Of a DNA stretch of 64,000 nucleotides, positions 43,554 through 55,270 are shown in pieces. The position numbers and the translations under genes are program-made. The notes beneath the pieces are model-generated. The model did not search any database, was not told where the DNA came from, and was given only the letters and a program-made list of their open reading frames with translations. The stretch is from Colocasia esculenta. Lineage: Eukaryota; Streptophyta; Magnoliopsida; Alismatales; Araceae. Each line of letters begins with the position of its first letter. The first letter of the stretch is position 1. The DNA lies in the NCBI GenBank assembly GCA_014218235.1, contig CM024753.1, positions 190,068,348 to 190,132,347 of the forward strand, in the 5' to 3' direction.

Positions 43554-44279
43554 GGCTTTGTCCAGAAGGTCTTGAAATTTTCATCTTTCCAAGGTCTTCA
43601 GAATAGGAGCAGTTGTCATAGCTAGAAGATAAGTTCTTGTAGACTGAGCTGGGAACAACCCATGCTAAACATGTGCTCCAATTAATGCATGTTGCAAAGA
43701 CAAGACAAAGACAAGCATATCTCCATACCTTTGTGGTAGGTGGGTCAGTTTGAGTACAATAGACAGTATGGAACCTAGTATTCTCAACCTTTTCAGAAAA
43801 TAGAGCAGACAGACAAAAAGTTAATGTATGGGTCTGTCAGTGGTAGGTGAGATGGTCAGATGCCATGCGTCTGAGATTTTTCATAAATTCTTTGTGTCTC
43901 ATGAAGGATATAAACTGAATTAAAGGACATCAAGACTGTAAGACTCAAAAAAGATATTTTAGAGAAATGTTTTGCAGAGATGAATAATTTGAATATACTA
44001 TGTTCTGTCAGAGAAATATAATAATCTTCTAAGATTTTAGTAATATATGTTAGGCAATAGGCAATTTGCCAATAAATTATGTCTAAGATGTTTAAGAATC
44101 AGAAAAGGATTTTATAAACTTAAAGACAGATATATTCCAAGACAGATATAACTGACAAAGTAAAAAGTACAAGTACAAAACTGACAGTGAAGTCGAATGA
44201 AATAGAACATGTGATTCGACTCAAGAAATAGGCATGATTCGAATTCAAGAAGAATAAGGTAATTTGACTATAGTAGTGA

Positions 44280-44620
44280 AGACATCAATCGAATGTAGTG
44301 TAAGGCAACATTCGACTGTATGAGTCGAAGTCGTGAGTCGAATACAGTGTAAAGAACATTCGACTGTGTGAGTCGAAGTCATGAGTCGAATACAGTGTAA
44401 AGGACATTCGACTGTATGAGTCGAAGTCATGAGTCGAATACAGTGTAAAGGACATTCGACTGTGTGAGTCGAAGTCATGAGTCGAATACAGTGTAAAGGA
44501 CATTCGACTGTATGAGTCGAAGTCATGAGTCGAATACAGTTTAAAGGACATTCGACTGTGTGAGTCGAAGTCATGAGTCGAATACAGTGTAAAGGACATT
44601 CGACTGTATGAGTCGAATGT
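44280..44620. repeat. 48 bp tandem repeat with alternating 96 bp higher order, LTR B
   Basis: Seven or so copies of a 48 bp unit contain 'agtcgaatacagtgtaaagg' and 'acattcgactgt(a/g)tgagtcg'. Successive copies alternate between 'tgtatgag' and 'tgtgtgag', so the real period is 96 bp. Each unit holds the dyad ATTCGACT...AGTCGAAT. It lies in the upstream (U3) part of the minus-strand LTR. Overlapping ORFs are repeat translations. Confidence 0.88.
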
Positions 44621-44902
44621 TATGTAAAATTGTGGACTTAGAAAAAATTCGCAAGACTTGTGACTGAGTTTCTGAAGGAGTCGGATTTTGCAGTCGAATA
44701 TATCAGTCAGATACAGTAGGCTATAGAGATAGTTCTGTGGCCTTAGAAAATTTTGAGTATTCAGGATATTGTATCTATATAGAATTTTGTGACATATATA
44801 TTTTGGAAAACACATATTTAAAGATTTGTCATAGCAAAAATATTATTCATAAGTATTTAAAAGAAACTTTGGATTTCTTAGGGGCAGTTGCTCAACACAG
44901 CT

Positions 44903-45757
44903 TTCTTTGGATCCTTTACTTCTGGCTTCTTAAAGTCCTTATTTTTCTTGAAATATCTTCTACCGGACTGATACTTCTTCTTTTTAGCTAAGATTTGTTG
45001 TAGCCTCCTAGACAGCATTGCTTCTTCATCTTCGTTGTCTTCATTGCTTTCATTGTTATCTGAAAATTCTTCTGATGAGTTTTCTTCAGCTTTGAGAGCA
45101 TTTGATTGTTTCTTCCTACTCGAAGACTCTCCCAGTCTCTCCATGTTGATTTCATGGGCCATAAGGGACCCAACAAGTTTTTTCCAATGACATCCTCTTC
45201 AAGTCATTGGCTTCTTCTATGACTGTTACTTTGGGAGTCCAAGAAGATGGTAGAGATCTCAGAATTTTTCTTACCATGTCTCCCATTTCGTAGGTTTTTC
45301 CAAGACTGGCTAACCCATTTGTGATGTCTGTAAATCTGCTGAACATTTGGGTTATTGACTCTCCTGGATGCATCTAAAATCTCTCATATTGAGTCACCAG
45401 TATGTCTATCCTGGTTTCCTTGACTTTGTCGGTGCCTTCGTACGTGATCTTGAGCTTTTCCCACATTTCCATGGCGGATTTGCAGGCGGAAATTCTATTG
45501 AATTCCTTCTTGCTGAGTGCACAGCATAGAATGCTCTTGGCTTTGCAGGTTAGGGAGATCTTTTTCTTGTCGTCTTCAGTCCACTTATCTCTTTCATTTG
45601 TAACCAACAAGTCTCCTTCTTCAACTATTGACCAGATTTGATAGTCGAGACCTTGTAAAAAGTACTCCATTCTAGTCTTCCAGTATGTGTAGTCTTCTCC
45701 ATCGAATAGAGGTGGCCGGTTGACAGACTGACCTTCGAAATGACCTTGGGCTGCCAT
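44903..45757 (-). pseudogene. gag: Copia element A gag, N-terminal half
   Basis: Minus strand from ATG at 45757 (MAAQGHFEGQS). It has the gag-polypeptide (UBN2-type) domain of copia elements: 'PPLFDGEDYTYWKTRMEYF', 'MWEKLKITYEGTDKVKETRI', then after a TAG near 45374 'MHPGESITQMFSRFTDI' and 'ILRSLPSSWTPKVT'. Further frame changes near 45180 are followed by 'AHEINMERLGESSSRKK', an acidic stretch and a basic 'SGRRYFKKNKDFKK'. The gene is cut at 44898 by LTR B and resumes at 40852. It is about 68 bp from the PBS and LTR. Confidence 0.85.
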
Positions 45758-45808
45758 CTGATCTTTTCTCTTCAGATCGTTGGATCTTCTTCTTTGTCGA
45801 AGAGACTA

Positions 45809-45820
45809 GCTCTAATACCA
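45809..45820 (-). other. Primer-binding site of element A
   Basis: The minus strand reads TGGTATTAGAGC two bases after the LTR end. This differs by one C-to-T change from the usual plant initiator-Met complement TGGTATCAGAGC. It fixes the right-hand LTR as the 5' LTR. Confidence 0.88.
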
Positions 45821-45822
45821 CT

Positions 45823-48198
45823 TGTTGCCCAGCTAGCAAGCCCAAAGGGGGGGGGGGGTGAATGGGATTTTTAAAAAATATTGAGAACCTAAAAACTGTT
45901 CACAAAGAGATTAACTAAAACACTTCGATAGATGTTAGTGTTAGTAAAGATAAACAACAAACACACAAAGGCAATCACACTACACAAGGATTTATCCTGG
46001 TTCAGATCCCCTCTCCTTAGGAGTCCCATGTCCAGTCCCTGAGCAACAACTCAGGCTTTCACTACCCAAGGGTACAGTCCCCCTTATGGACCTTTACACA
46101 CCCAGTCACAGCTGGTCTTCTCTTCACAACCCGAAGAGGAAATACACCACCCTGGATACCACTAGGTCTTCCTTCTACTCGAAGGGAACACACACCCTGG
46201 AACCCTTAGGTCTTCCTTCAACACGAAGGGAACACAAGAACACAAAAATGTGAAATGAGATCAAGCCCCTAGATCAAGCTTATACAATGCTAGATCTGAA
46301 GCTAAGACTGAGAGGGAAAGTTCTACAGTGAGGGACACTCTCAGTTTACAGAAGCTCTCAAGACTAACACAATGAATGCAGAGAGCTAAGAGCTAAACAA
46401 TCGGAGGAGTGAGGCTTGGCTCTTCGAGATGCACGCAGAAAAAATTGTGAAAGATTGTAGTTGGTATTCTCAATCTCAAAGTTATGTTCTTCTGGAGCTT
46501 CGGTCTTCTTTATATATCTTCTATTTGAAATTTGAATGTTGAAGTGCCCATTGTCTCTAAGCTTTTGTTTACGTTAGACTGCATGGTCCTGTAGAGCTTC
46601 CCGTTCAACGGTCTTTAGCCTTCCATGCACGCGAAAAAGAGATTATCTTCAGAGATATCCTTTGGCTTCTATTGTGTCCAACGTTGTATGAGAAGTGCTG
46701 TCAGAGACCTGTATGCATTAAATGCTAAACAATAGACTGCTAGGCTATCTCTTGTTGTCAGTCAACGTTAGATTGATTTTATATAGAAATAGAAGTTTCA
46801 TTATGTTCTTCTAAAAAGATGTTTACAGAATAAGTACAGAAATAGAAGATATTGTTTGCATGCACTGCAGTGATACGTTCGGTCATAATAAATGCATGGT
46901 TGTCAGAAAGATATACGTGAAGACTTTGACTTTTCAACGAACTCAGAAATGAGTTCAGATATCAAACCGTTATAATCCATGAAATCATTACAAGCACGAC
47001 TTATGAAATCGTTATGCAAATGAGTTGATATTCATGTAAATCGTTGTGCGCTCATAAGCAAACCGATGCACTTACAAATCTTTATGCATTAATAACCAAA
47101 TCGTTGTAGAGACAAATCGTTGTGACTCCATAAGCAAATCGTTATGCACAAGTTGTTATAATCAAATCGTTAAAGACAATGTGAATGAATCGTTGTTTGT
47201 TGTATCAAATCGTTATAGCGACCAAGTCGTTATGTAACTTGATGAATAGGTACAGTAACAGAATCGTTATGTAACTTATCGAATCGTTACAGGGATCAAA
47301 TCGTTTTGAAACTTGATGAGTTGTGACATTGAAATCGTTGTTCTCACTTATCAAATCGATGTGAGAGCAAATCGTTGTTCTTTCTTAAGAAATCGATGTG
47401 ATCACTTATCGAATCGTTATGGAAGCAAATCATTATGAATACTTAACGAATCGTTATGAAAGCAAATCGTTATGAATACTTAACGAATCATTATGATAGA
47501 AAATCGTTATGATCACTTAAGAAATCATTACGAAAGCAAGTCGTTATGAATACTTAGAAAATCGTTATGAAAGCAAATCGTTGCGATCACTTAAAAAATC
47601 GTTACGAAAGTAAGTCGTTATGAATACTTAGCAAATCGTTATGAAAGTAAATCATTGCGATAACTTACCGAATCGTTGTGAGGGCAAATCATTGCGATCA
47701 CTTAACGAATCGTTGTGAGGGCAAATCGTTGCGATCACTTAATGAATCATTGTGAGGGCAAATCGTTGCAATCACTTAACGAATCGTTGTGAGGGCAAAT
47801 CGTTGCGATCACTTACCGAATCGTTGTGAGGGCAAACCATTGCGATCACTTACCAAATCGTTGTGAGGGCAAATCGTTGTGATCACTTACCAAATCGTTG
47901 TGAGGGCAAATCGTTGCGATCACTTACCGAATCATTGTGAGGGCAAATCGTTGCGACATAAGTGAAATCGTTATGAGCAAGAAGGGAGTCGATCTGTACT
48001 TAGAGAAATTTCATGCTTGAATTTTGAAATAGCTATAGTGTGATGAATACTTACTTGAATGGCTTATTTTTCCTTGGTTTATTTCCTGTGCTCAAATCTT
48101 GTAGAAAGTATGTTAGATTTTACCAATATTTGAGTTTTGTTAGTCACCAAAATGGATATGTCATTTATTTAAATTACATGGGGATAAACTGATCATCA
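45823..48198 (-). repeat. 5' LTR of copia element A
   Basis: The LTR ends (minus strand) at 45823 with GGGCAACA. Its start is placed at about 48198, where element D pol stops and 'tgatgatcag' begins; this start is less certain because it lacks the TGTTG found in LTRs B and C. Near the 3' end are the C-run block, here a 12-base run at 45847, and the 'ccaggataaatcc' block. It is related to LTR 1-2094. Confidence 0.75.
46970..47990 (-). repeat. AACGATTT array of the element A LTR
   Basis: On the plus strand this reads as about 50 copies of AAATCGTT. The most regular part (47590-47960) is an alternating pattern of 'gaatcgttgtgagggcaaat' and 'cgttgcgatcactta', about 36 bp per unit. Relative to the LTR it is the AACGATTT core again. 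It lies in the U3 portion. Confidence 0.85.
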
Positions 48199-49985
48199 AA
48201 AATCTATGCCTTCCTCTTAGGAATAGCCTTGAGCTAGCAATCTGGCCTTGTTTCTTATGATCACACCAGCTTCATCCAATTTATTTTTGAACACCCATTT
48301 GGTGCCAATCATTGAATGATCTGATGGTCTAGGAACAAGTGACCATACATGGTTTCTCTTGAACTGATTCAGTTTATCTTGCATGGCTAAAATATAAGAT
48401 TCATCAGTGAGAGCTTCATTGACTGTCCTAGGCTCTATTTGCCAGACAAAGTCTAAATAATCACATGGAATTACATTACCTCTTGTCCTTACCTCTACAG
48501 ATGGATCACCAATGATGTTTTCTGGTAGGTGATCTTTCATATATCTCCATTGCTTTGGAAGATTTTCATGTAAAATGTCCTTTTGTTGCAGGTCTTCCAG
48601 AGGTGGATCTTCCTTGTCCTCGATAGATGTATTCTTTAATTTCTTGAACAATTCTTCTGCATCATCAACATCACTATCTTCTTGCTCTCTCAAGGAAGAG
48701 TTAGTTTCATCAAAAATGATGTGTATTGATTGTTCAATTAATAAAGTATGCTTATTAAATACTCTATAGCCTTTAGGTTTAGAAGCATACCCCATGAATA
48801 TACCTTCATCCGATTTTGCATCTAACTTACCAATGTCTCTTTTGTCGTTGTTGTGAATGAAACATGGACATCCGAATGTCCTGCAGTGACTGATCTTTGG
48901 CTTCTTTCCCTTGTACAATTCATATGCTGTCTTCTTCAAGATGGACCTGGTCATCACTCTGTTGATAATGTAACATGTCGTGTTGACTGCTTCAGCCCAA
49001 AAGTACCTTGGCAAATCATATTCTGATAGCATTGTCCTTGCCATATCCAACAGGGTTTTGTTCTTCCTCTCAGCAACTCCATTTCGTTGTGGTGTCCTTG
49101 GTGCTGAGAAATTATGCTCTATCCCTTGGTTATCACAGAACTTGACAAATTTCTCATTTTGGAATTCTCCTCCATGATCTGACCAGATTCCAACAATGCT
49201 GAACTTTTTGTCTTTCTGTACCTTCTTGTTGAAGCTTACAAAACTGTCAAATGTATCATCTTTGTGCTCCAAGAAGGATACCCAAGTGAATCTGGAGTAA
49301 TCGTCTACAATGACAAATCCAAAATTCTTTCCTTCAAGACTTGTGGTCCTCATTGGCCCAAATAAGTCCATATGAAGGAGTTCTAAGGGTTTAGAGGTTG
49401 TTACCACAGTTTTTGACTTGAAGGATGACTTGGTGTGCTTTCCTCTTGCACATGGTCCACAGACACCATCCAGCCTTGTGCAGACTTTAGGTAGACCTTC
49501 CACCAAGCTTCTCTTGATCAGCTTTCTCATGCCATCTAGACTGCAGTGGCCCAATCTTCTGTGCCACAGCTCAGTTGACTGCTCTTTGCTTGCGGCCAGA
49601 CAGATATCCTGATCTTTTAGTTCTTCTAGGTAAAGCACGTATAGGTTCTTTTCTCTGTTGGCTTCAAAAATGACTACTCCATCCTTCATAATGCTGAACT
49701 TGGATTCTTGAAATCTGATCTAATGACCTTTATCGCATAGCTGACTGATACTGATGAGGTTGTGCTTAAGTCCTTTAACACATAGTACATCCTCAATGAC
49801 TGTCTTGCCTTTGCTGCCTACTGAACCACTGTCTATTACAGTCCCTTTTCCATTATCTCCATAGGTGACTTTGTCTTCTTCAGCTTCTAGATGGGAAAAT
49901 AGTCTTCTGTTCCTTAACATGTGCCTTGAGCATTCACTATCCAAGTACCATTTGGATGTTCGAAGGTTTCTCTGAAATAAAGACA
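48199..49985 (-). pseudogene. pol: Copia element D pol, truncated
   Basis: The minus-strand frame begins next to the gag stop and is cut at about 48199 by element A, just inside RT. Contents: 'KWYLDSECSRHM' (protease site DSG altered to DSE), a TAG near 49720, the integrase 'LWHRRLGHCSLDGM...CGPCARGKH', catalytic 'HMDLFGPM', 'SDHGGEF' and 'NGVAERKN', and the RT start 'GTKWVFKNKLDEAGVI'. It is very similar to element A pol, so A and D are one family. Confidence 0.88.
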
Positions 49986-51188
49986 CTAGGCTTTAGGTAC
50001 CCAAATTCTTTTGGGTCCTGGTTGGTTAGTGTCATCATTTTTCCTTTTGATTACCCATATTTTATGTTTAGTAGGACATGATACTTTAATATGACCTAGC
50101 TTATTGCAATGACTACAGCAAGACATCTTAGTTACTTTTTCAGTTGGTATGTATTTATGGTTTGCCTTATATGTTGTGTCTTGTTCAGGTACAAATTTAG
50201 GTGTAGGATATATTTTAGGATAAACTTTAGTTTCTTCGTTATCGGGGGGAGTATAACCTAATCCATATTTCTTTTTACCTGACCGTCTAGCACCTTTCAA
50301 TATTAATGTTGTTTTGCCAATAGTAAATTTTTCTAGTATGCTTGATAATTTTTTATTTTCTGTGGTTAACGTGTTGACTTCTTGTTTTAAATTATTTACA
50401 GTTGCTTGATTTTCCAAATTTGCTAATTGTTCATTTTTATTTTTCAAGTCATCACGCAGTAATTCATTTCTCCTTTTTAGTTCATTAATTTGTTTTTTCA
50501 TTTGCTCATTTTCAGATTTTAAATCTGAATTAGTATTTTCTAGGCATGTAATATTTTTCTTGCTTGCTTTTAGTAATTTAGATACTTCTCTATATTTACA
50601 ATATAGTTCATTGAAGGCTTCTTCTAAGTTATCTGAATCAGAATCATTACAAGAAGAAAAGGATGAGTCTGAAGTTACCTTGTCTTCTGTGTTGGCCATG
50701 AAAGCCAAGTTGGCTTCTTCTTTTTCTTCATTGCTTGAGCTCGACTCGTTGTCTGAGTCACTGCTGTTGTCCCAAGCCGCTGCCATAGCTTTCTTCTTGA
50801 ATCTTCTTAGTTTTCTTGAACTTTCATTCTTTCTGTATTCAGATTTCTTGAGCTTTGGACACTCTGCCTTGATGTGTGCTGGCTTCTTACACTCGTAACA
50901 GATTGGTTCGGTCTTCTTTCCACCCTTGACTACGGACCTCTTGAAGTATTTTACTTTCTTAAAATGTCTTCTTCCTGACTGATACTTCTTCTTCTTGGCT
51001 AGGATGCGTTGTAGTCTTCTTGATAGCATTGCTTCTTCATCTTTGCTGTTTCTTAAGCTTTCATTTTCATTTGATGATTCTTCTGATCCATCCTCTTCAG
51101 CCTTGAGAGCATTGGACTATTTCTTTCGGCTAGAGGATTCTCCTAGTCTCTCCATGTTGATCTCATGGGCCATAAGGGATCCAATGAG
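49986..51188 (-). pseudogene. gag: Copia element D gag, partial
   Basis: From the CACTA junction (51188) on the minus strand the gag frame contains 'SLMAHEINMERLGESSSRKK', a TAG near 51119, 'MLSRRLQRILAKKKKYQSGR', the zinc knuckle 'CYECKKPAHIKAECPKL', an acidic block, a long coiled coil ('SENEQMKKQINELKRRNELL'), a second knuckle 'CCSHCNKLGHIKVSCP' and the end 'GPKRIWVPKA' with TAG at 49986-49988. Its N-terminal half lies beyond the CACTA element, outside the window. It shares the -1 frame step into pol with element A. Confidence 0.87.
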
Positions 51189-51194
51189 CACTAC

Positions 51195-51420
51195 AAGAAA
51201 AAGCGGTTTTACCGACGGATATTTCCGACGGAATTTTCCCGTCAGAATATCCGTCGGAACTACCGACGCAATAATTCCGTCGGAAATATCCATCAGTAAT
51301 ACCGACGGATAAATATCCGCCGGAAATTTCCGTCGGTACTTATATATTACCGACGATTTTCCGACGTAATAGTTCCGTCGGAACTATCCGTCCGAAATTC
51401 CACGATTTCCTTCCCCGCCC
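51195..51420. repeat. CACTA sub-terminal TTCCGTCGG dyads
   Basis: About fifteen copies of CCGACGGA/TCCGTCGG and close variants ('ccgacgtaat', 'ccgccggaa', 'cgtcagaat') lie in both orientations every 12-20 bases. This is the usual arrangement of transposase binding sites next to a CACTA end. Confidence 0.85.
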
Positions 51421-51451
51421 CCTCCTGCGAAACCCACTCTGTCTCCCGCTC

Positions 51452-51504
<53 letters not shown>

Positions 51505-51508
<4 letters not shown>

Positions 51509-54500
51509 GTACCCCGGAAATTCATTAATTCAAAAATAAAGATAAATTGAAATTATATCAATTAATAAACTTAAACTAGTTAAAAGGTACGTATCATTAT
51601 CGCATGCGTAAAACCCCTATACAAATGTTGTAAAAATAATGGTTATGCTTTAAATAATATTCTCTAATGACTCATCAAGAAGTTTGGGCATAGAAAAATC
51701 ATTTGGACCAAGTTTAAGAATTTATGCGACTTATTGTCGTAAATAAGGAATAAGTCGGAGAACCCATTATTTTATGAGCCAAAGTGGATTATAAATTAAA
51801 ATAAACATGTGGGTAGACTTTAAATAATATGGGTCGATAGCCCATTATGATATATGGACCAACGGACAATCTTGGCCCATGAATTAATTCTCTAATAAAG
51901 GGATAATTAAAAATCCATTAAGTAAAGTAAGTACATGGGTTGTACAATTAAGCTCACATGAGTTATTGCGCCAAGAGTAAGAGCCCAACTGATGAAGGTT
52001 AGAAATATTGGCATGAATAATATTTAATCAAATTAAAAATATGAAGTTACTTGAATAAGTGTGTTAAATATATTTAAATAAGAACAAATGGTGAATAATT
52101 AGAATTAAACCAATATCCATTAAGTTAAATTAGTAATGGGTTTGGTTATTGGACATAACATGAATTGTTGGGCCCAAATAGGGTTAGCCCATCATGAGAT
52201 GAAAAATAATTAAGCCAAATTCGGAATAAAAATAAGTGATAATTAGGAAAGGGTTTAAATAATTATTAAATAGTCAATATCCATCCTAAAAAGAGTCCTG
52301 GACTTACCCTAAACCTTTACCCATGAAATTGGATCCCATCCCAACTCTATTAGATGGATAAATAAGAGAAAGTGGTAGATAAAGAAGGAAATTTGGAGTT
52401 TAATGGAAGGGAGGACACTTAGAATGGCTAGGACTCTAATTAGCAACCAAAACACCCTAAAACTCGTCCCTAGCAACCCTAAACCGCAGTAGAGGCTTTG
52501 GAGGATGAGGGGGGAGGCTGGAGATCGTGGGAGCTTGGAGAAGGGAGCTTGGATAAAGGAGTTTTCATCCCGTTTTCGTCTCCAACTTAAGGTTCTTCTT
52601 GGATTCGACAAAAGGTAGGCAATCTCTCAAGCAAAAATCGTGTAAAAATTATCCTAGGTAGCCTTAATGTACCTCTTCAAAAGCCCTATCATTTCGTTGT
52701 ATTCTGTTTGTCCATTTGGGCAAATTTAATTCATGAATCCCTGTTGTTACCATGAACCCGAAATCTCATGTTTTCTCTAATCCCTTGCACGTACTTGTTC
52801 CCATGCTATGAGAAAATTATCATTGATACTAACATGCAATAGCTTTCAAACGCCCCTGGTTTCGTGCTATTTCGATCTCCCATGAGGGAGAAGTAATTCT
52901 TTGAATCCCTGTCAGATCCATGCACCCGACCCTTCTTGTTGGTTTGTGAACCTCGTTCATGCTTAACTTCATACCATGATAAAATTATCATAAATACTAC
53001 ATCTTGTTAGCTTTTTAACGCCCTTGGTTTTGGAATTTTTCATAATGTATCCATCTCTAATTAATTTGTTGAACCTTGACTGCGCCTGGTTAGGTCATCT
53101 AAATGTAACTTGATCACAGCATGTTTAAGCCTTGTCTATTTTCAAATTAATCATGCATGTTGATAGTTCTATATGTCTATTTTCGTTTATACCGAATTTA
53201 GAATGACCCTATGTGAAGAAGGGTCCACCCAAAGAAAAAGGGAAAAAGGCCAAACATCCATGTTATCGCGGTGGCGCGACCCGCCGCGATACCGAGAGGT
53301 CGCGGCCGACGAAGGTGACACGTTCAGAATGCGGCGGCCTACGCCGCCACGATTCCAGCGCAATCCGTTATCGCGCTCGGGACGGCGACCGCGACAGGAA
53401 TCGCATCCGTGACCCCCGCCGCGATTTAAGCTTTTCTGCCATAACTTAAAATTGCACTTATATCCGTACTTTATATGCCATTTAACCCTTGTACAAGTTA
53501 AACCATGTACTGTTAAGCTTAATAAATGGCCTAAATATTTTATTTAATAATATTTAAATAATTCTTATTAATTTAAAAGCCGTGAGCACGACTTATTCTA
53601 TTCTCATGATTTCTTTACACTTGCACACCAAATATTATTTATTGCCATTTGACCATACTAAATTACTCAATAATGTATCTGGTAATTAAGTGAAATTAAT
53701 TACCTAATTTTCCCTATTATTTAAATGACACATGTCTTCACTTTATTCGCGTGATTGTACATCGTTACCGTTTTCCCTCGGCCTTCGAGCACTCGAGGCA
53801 CGACGGACCCGTTTTCTACACACTTTCTCTTGACTTGGACCACCTCTCCACCGGGAATACTCTTGACTGGACCAGGGACTCCTTGTCAAGACCTCCGTAA
53901 GTCTTCTTGGCTTTGGCGCAGGTCCTTAGTCAACGAGCTGGATGTACCCCAAAACTCGTTACACCTTAGGGATTCGTACGATTCATGGCCTTAGTGTGTT
54001 CTCTCCTTATCTTGTGATCACGCCGAACCATCTAGCCTGTGTACACAGCATGGCTAGTGGGCGGTGGTGACTTCTTCCAGATTGCCGGCCCGCAGTGGTG
54101 TGCTGTGCAACCATATTATCGATGTTTAACATGATTTTACGATAATACCCATGTCTCATCTGCTCTCTATATTCTCTCATTTGTTCACGTTCTCTCTACT
54201 ACTCTCATCTATTTCTTGGTACTCGCTTGGCCATACAATTGATTGTCTAAATTAAACAAGCAAGTACTATATGCCAAAGCAATAGGGCCCGGTCTGGTCC
54301 TGGGAGGAGCTCCCGAAGAGTGTTAGTTCCTTGCAAGGGTAACATGATCAGGATGTGTACGGCATCCATCCAGCGCCATTCAACAACAAATACAATTCAA
54401 TTTATGACAATCAAACAATCGCTTTACTATATCTCTGGGTTGACATGATGCTCGACTGGGGAAGTGCTAGTGCACCTTGGTGTAGACGTTACATATTCTT

Positions 54501-55084
54501 TCACTATATGGCCAATCCTCTATCATACTAGTTGCAATTACTTTTGAATATGCTATCATCGTCTCGTTTGCTATCATTCTCTCGTGGTCAATGTGCTATT
54601 ACTCTCTTGACTTTACTGGATCGATCTCACTAGTTAACCTGCTATACAAGACATTAATCATTTAAAGCCTGCTTGTTTACATGAGATATTAAGTCCTACT
54701 GAGCGTTATCGCTCACCTTTCGTTATTTGTCATTGTGTTTTCTAGTAAGTCAAGTGATGACCTTACACACAACAACGGGATTGGACTGGAGTGATGAGCA
54801 TCCTGAAGTTATAGCGATGGATTGTCCCCAGTACCATAGAGTTAGTTTAGATAGTTGCTTAGTTATCATTTCCAAATGTAATGAAGTCATTGAGCCCTAT
54901 GTTTTGGCTCTGAATTAGTGGTTGTAATAGTTTAAATGAATTATCAATAAAATGATGTGTTTTAATTGCAATTATTGTTCATTAGTTGCTCTGATATTTG
55001 TGAATGTATACGCAATTTACGTTACCATACACGTTGTTCATGCCTCCCTGATTTATTCCGCTGCTAAATTAGCGGGGCATGACA
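51505..55084 (+). repeat. 5' LTR of the Tekay-type element
   Basis: TGTAGTA...GCATGACA. Mostly AT-rich, with a strikingly GC-rich island at about 53260-53430 containing repeated 'cgcgacc' and 'gccgcgat' words. Short ORFs inside it are duplicated in the 3' LTR and show no recognisable protein. Confidence 0.9.
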
Positions 55085-55086
55085 GT

Positions 55087-55098
55087 TGGTATCAGAGC
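55087..55098 (+). other. Primer-binding site of the Tekay-type element
   Basis: TGGTATCAGAGC, the exact complement of the 3' end of plant initiator tRNA-Met, two bases after the 5' LTR. Confidence 0.95.
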
Positions 55099-55270
55099 CT
55101 AGGATGTCCTTGTTAGGATATTTAAGGTCCTAGGATGTTCTAGGTGAACTGCCCTGACACGTGTCTAAGTCAACCACCATACCTATGTGAGGATTGGGTA
55201 GAACCATGGTTAAGATCTGAATACAATTATCTATATATGTGTATCAATTTAATATTACCATAGCATCATA

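Larger units (their letters stand above)
40858..44897 (-). mobile_element. Solo LTR B (copia type), interrupted by LTR C
   Basis: On the minus strand it begins TGTTGAGC (44897) and ends GATCCAACA (40858). Near the end it has the familiar 'cattcaccccccactcta'-like C-run block and the 'aggataaatccc' block shared with other LTRs here. Flanks are CATCT (40853-40857) and CAGCT (44898-44902), a 4/5 target duplication inside element A gag. Removing LTR C (41722-43553 plus one TSD) restores about 2.2 kb of continuous LTR. No internal retrotransposon sequence is present, so it is a solo LTR formed by recombination. Confidence 0.8.
2095..48198 (-). mobile_element. Copia Sirevirus-type element A, split by four insertions
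   Basis: A minus-strand element whose own parts are the 5' LTR (45823-48198), PBS (45809-45820), gag (44898-45757 continuing at 39934-40857), pol (36860-39937), a spacer (36820-36859 joining 22760-22947 and then 4832-5026) and the env-like ORF (2095-4831). The pieces connect when the insertions are removed using their target duplications: CATCT/CAGCT for LTR B, TTCTGAAAG/TTCTGAAAA for the MULE, GATAT for the Tat element. Gene order LTR-gag-PR-IN-RT-RH-env-like, the iMet-type PBS and coiled-coil gag match Sireviruses. Its right end lies in the pol of element D, which is truncated at about 48199. The 3' LTR of A is not in the window. Confidence 0.75.

Noticed and set aside
44245..44815. Overlapping ORFs with perfect peptide repeats (for example a unit ending 'HDFDS')
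   Set aside because: They are the 48 bp LTR tandem repeat read as protein; the unit is divisible by three, so all frames stay open.
53173..53449. ORFs over the GC-rich island of the Tekay LTR, conserved in the 3' LTR at 57763-57999
   Set aside because: Arg-rich translations of repeated CG-rich words; shared because LTRs are copies, with no start context or known domain.
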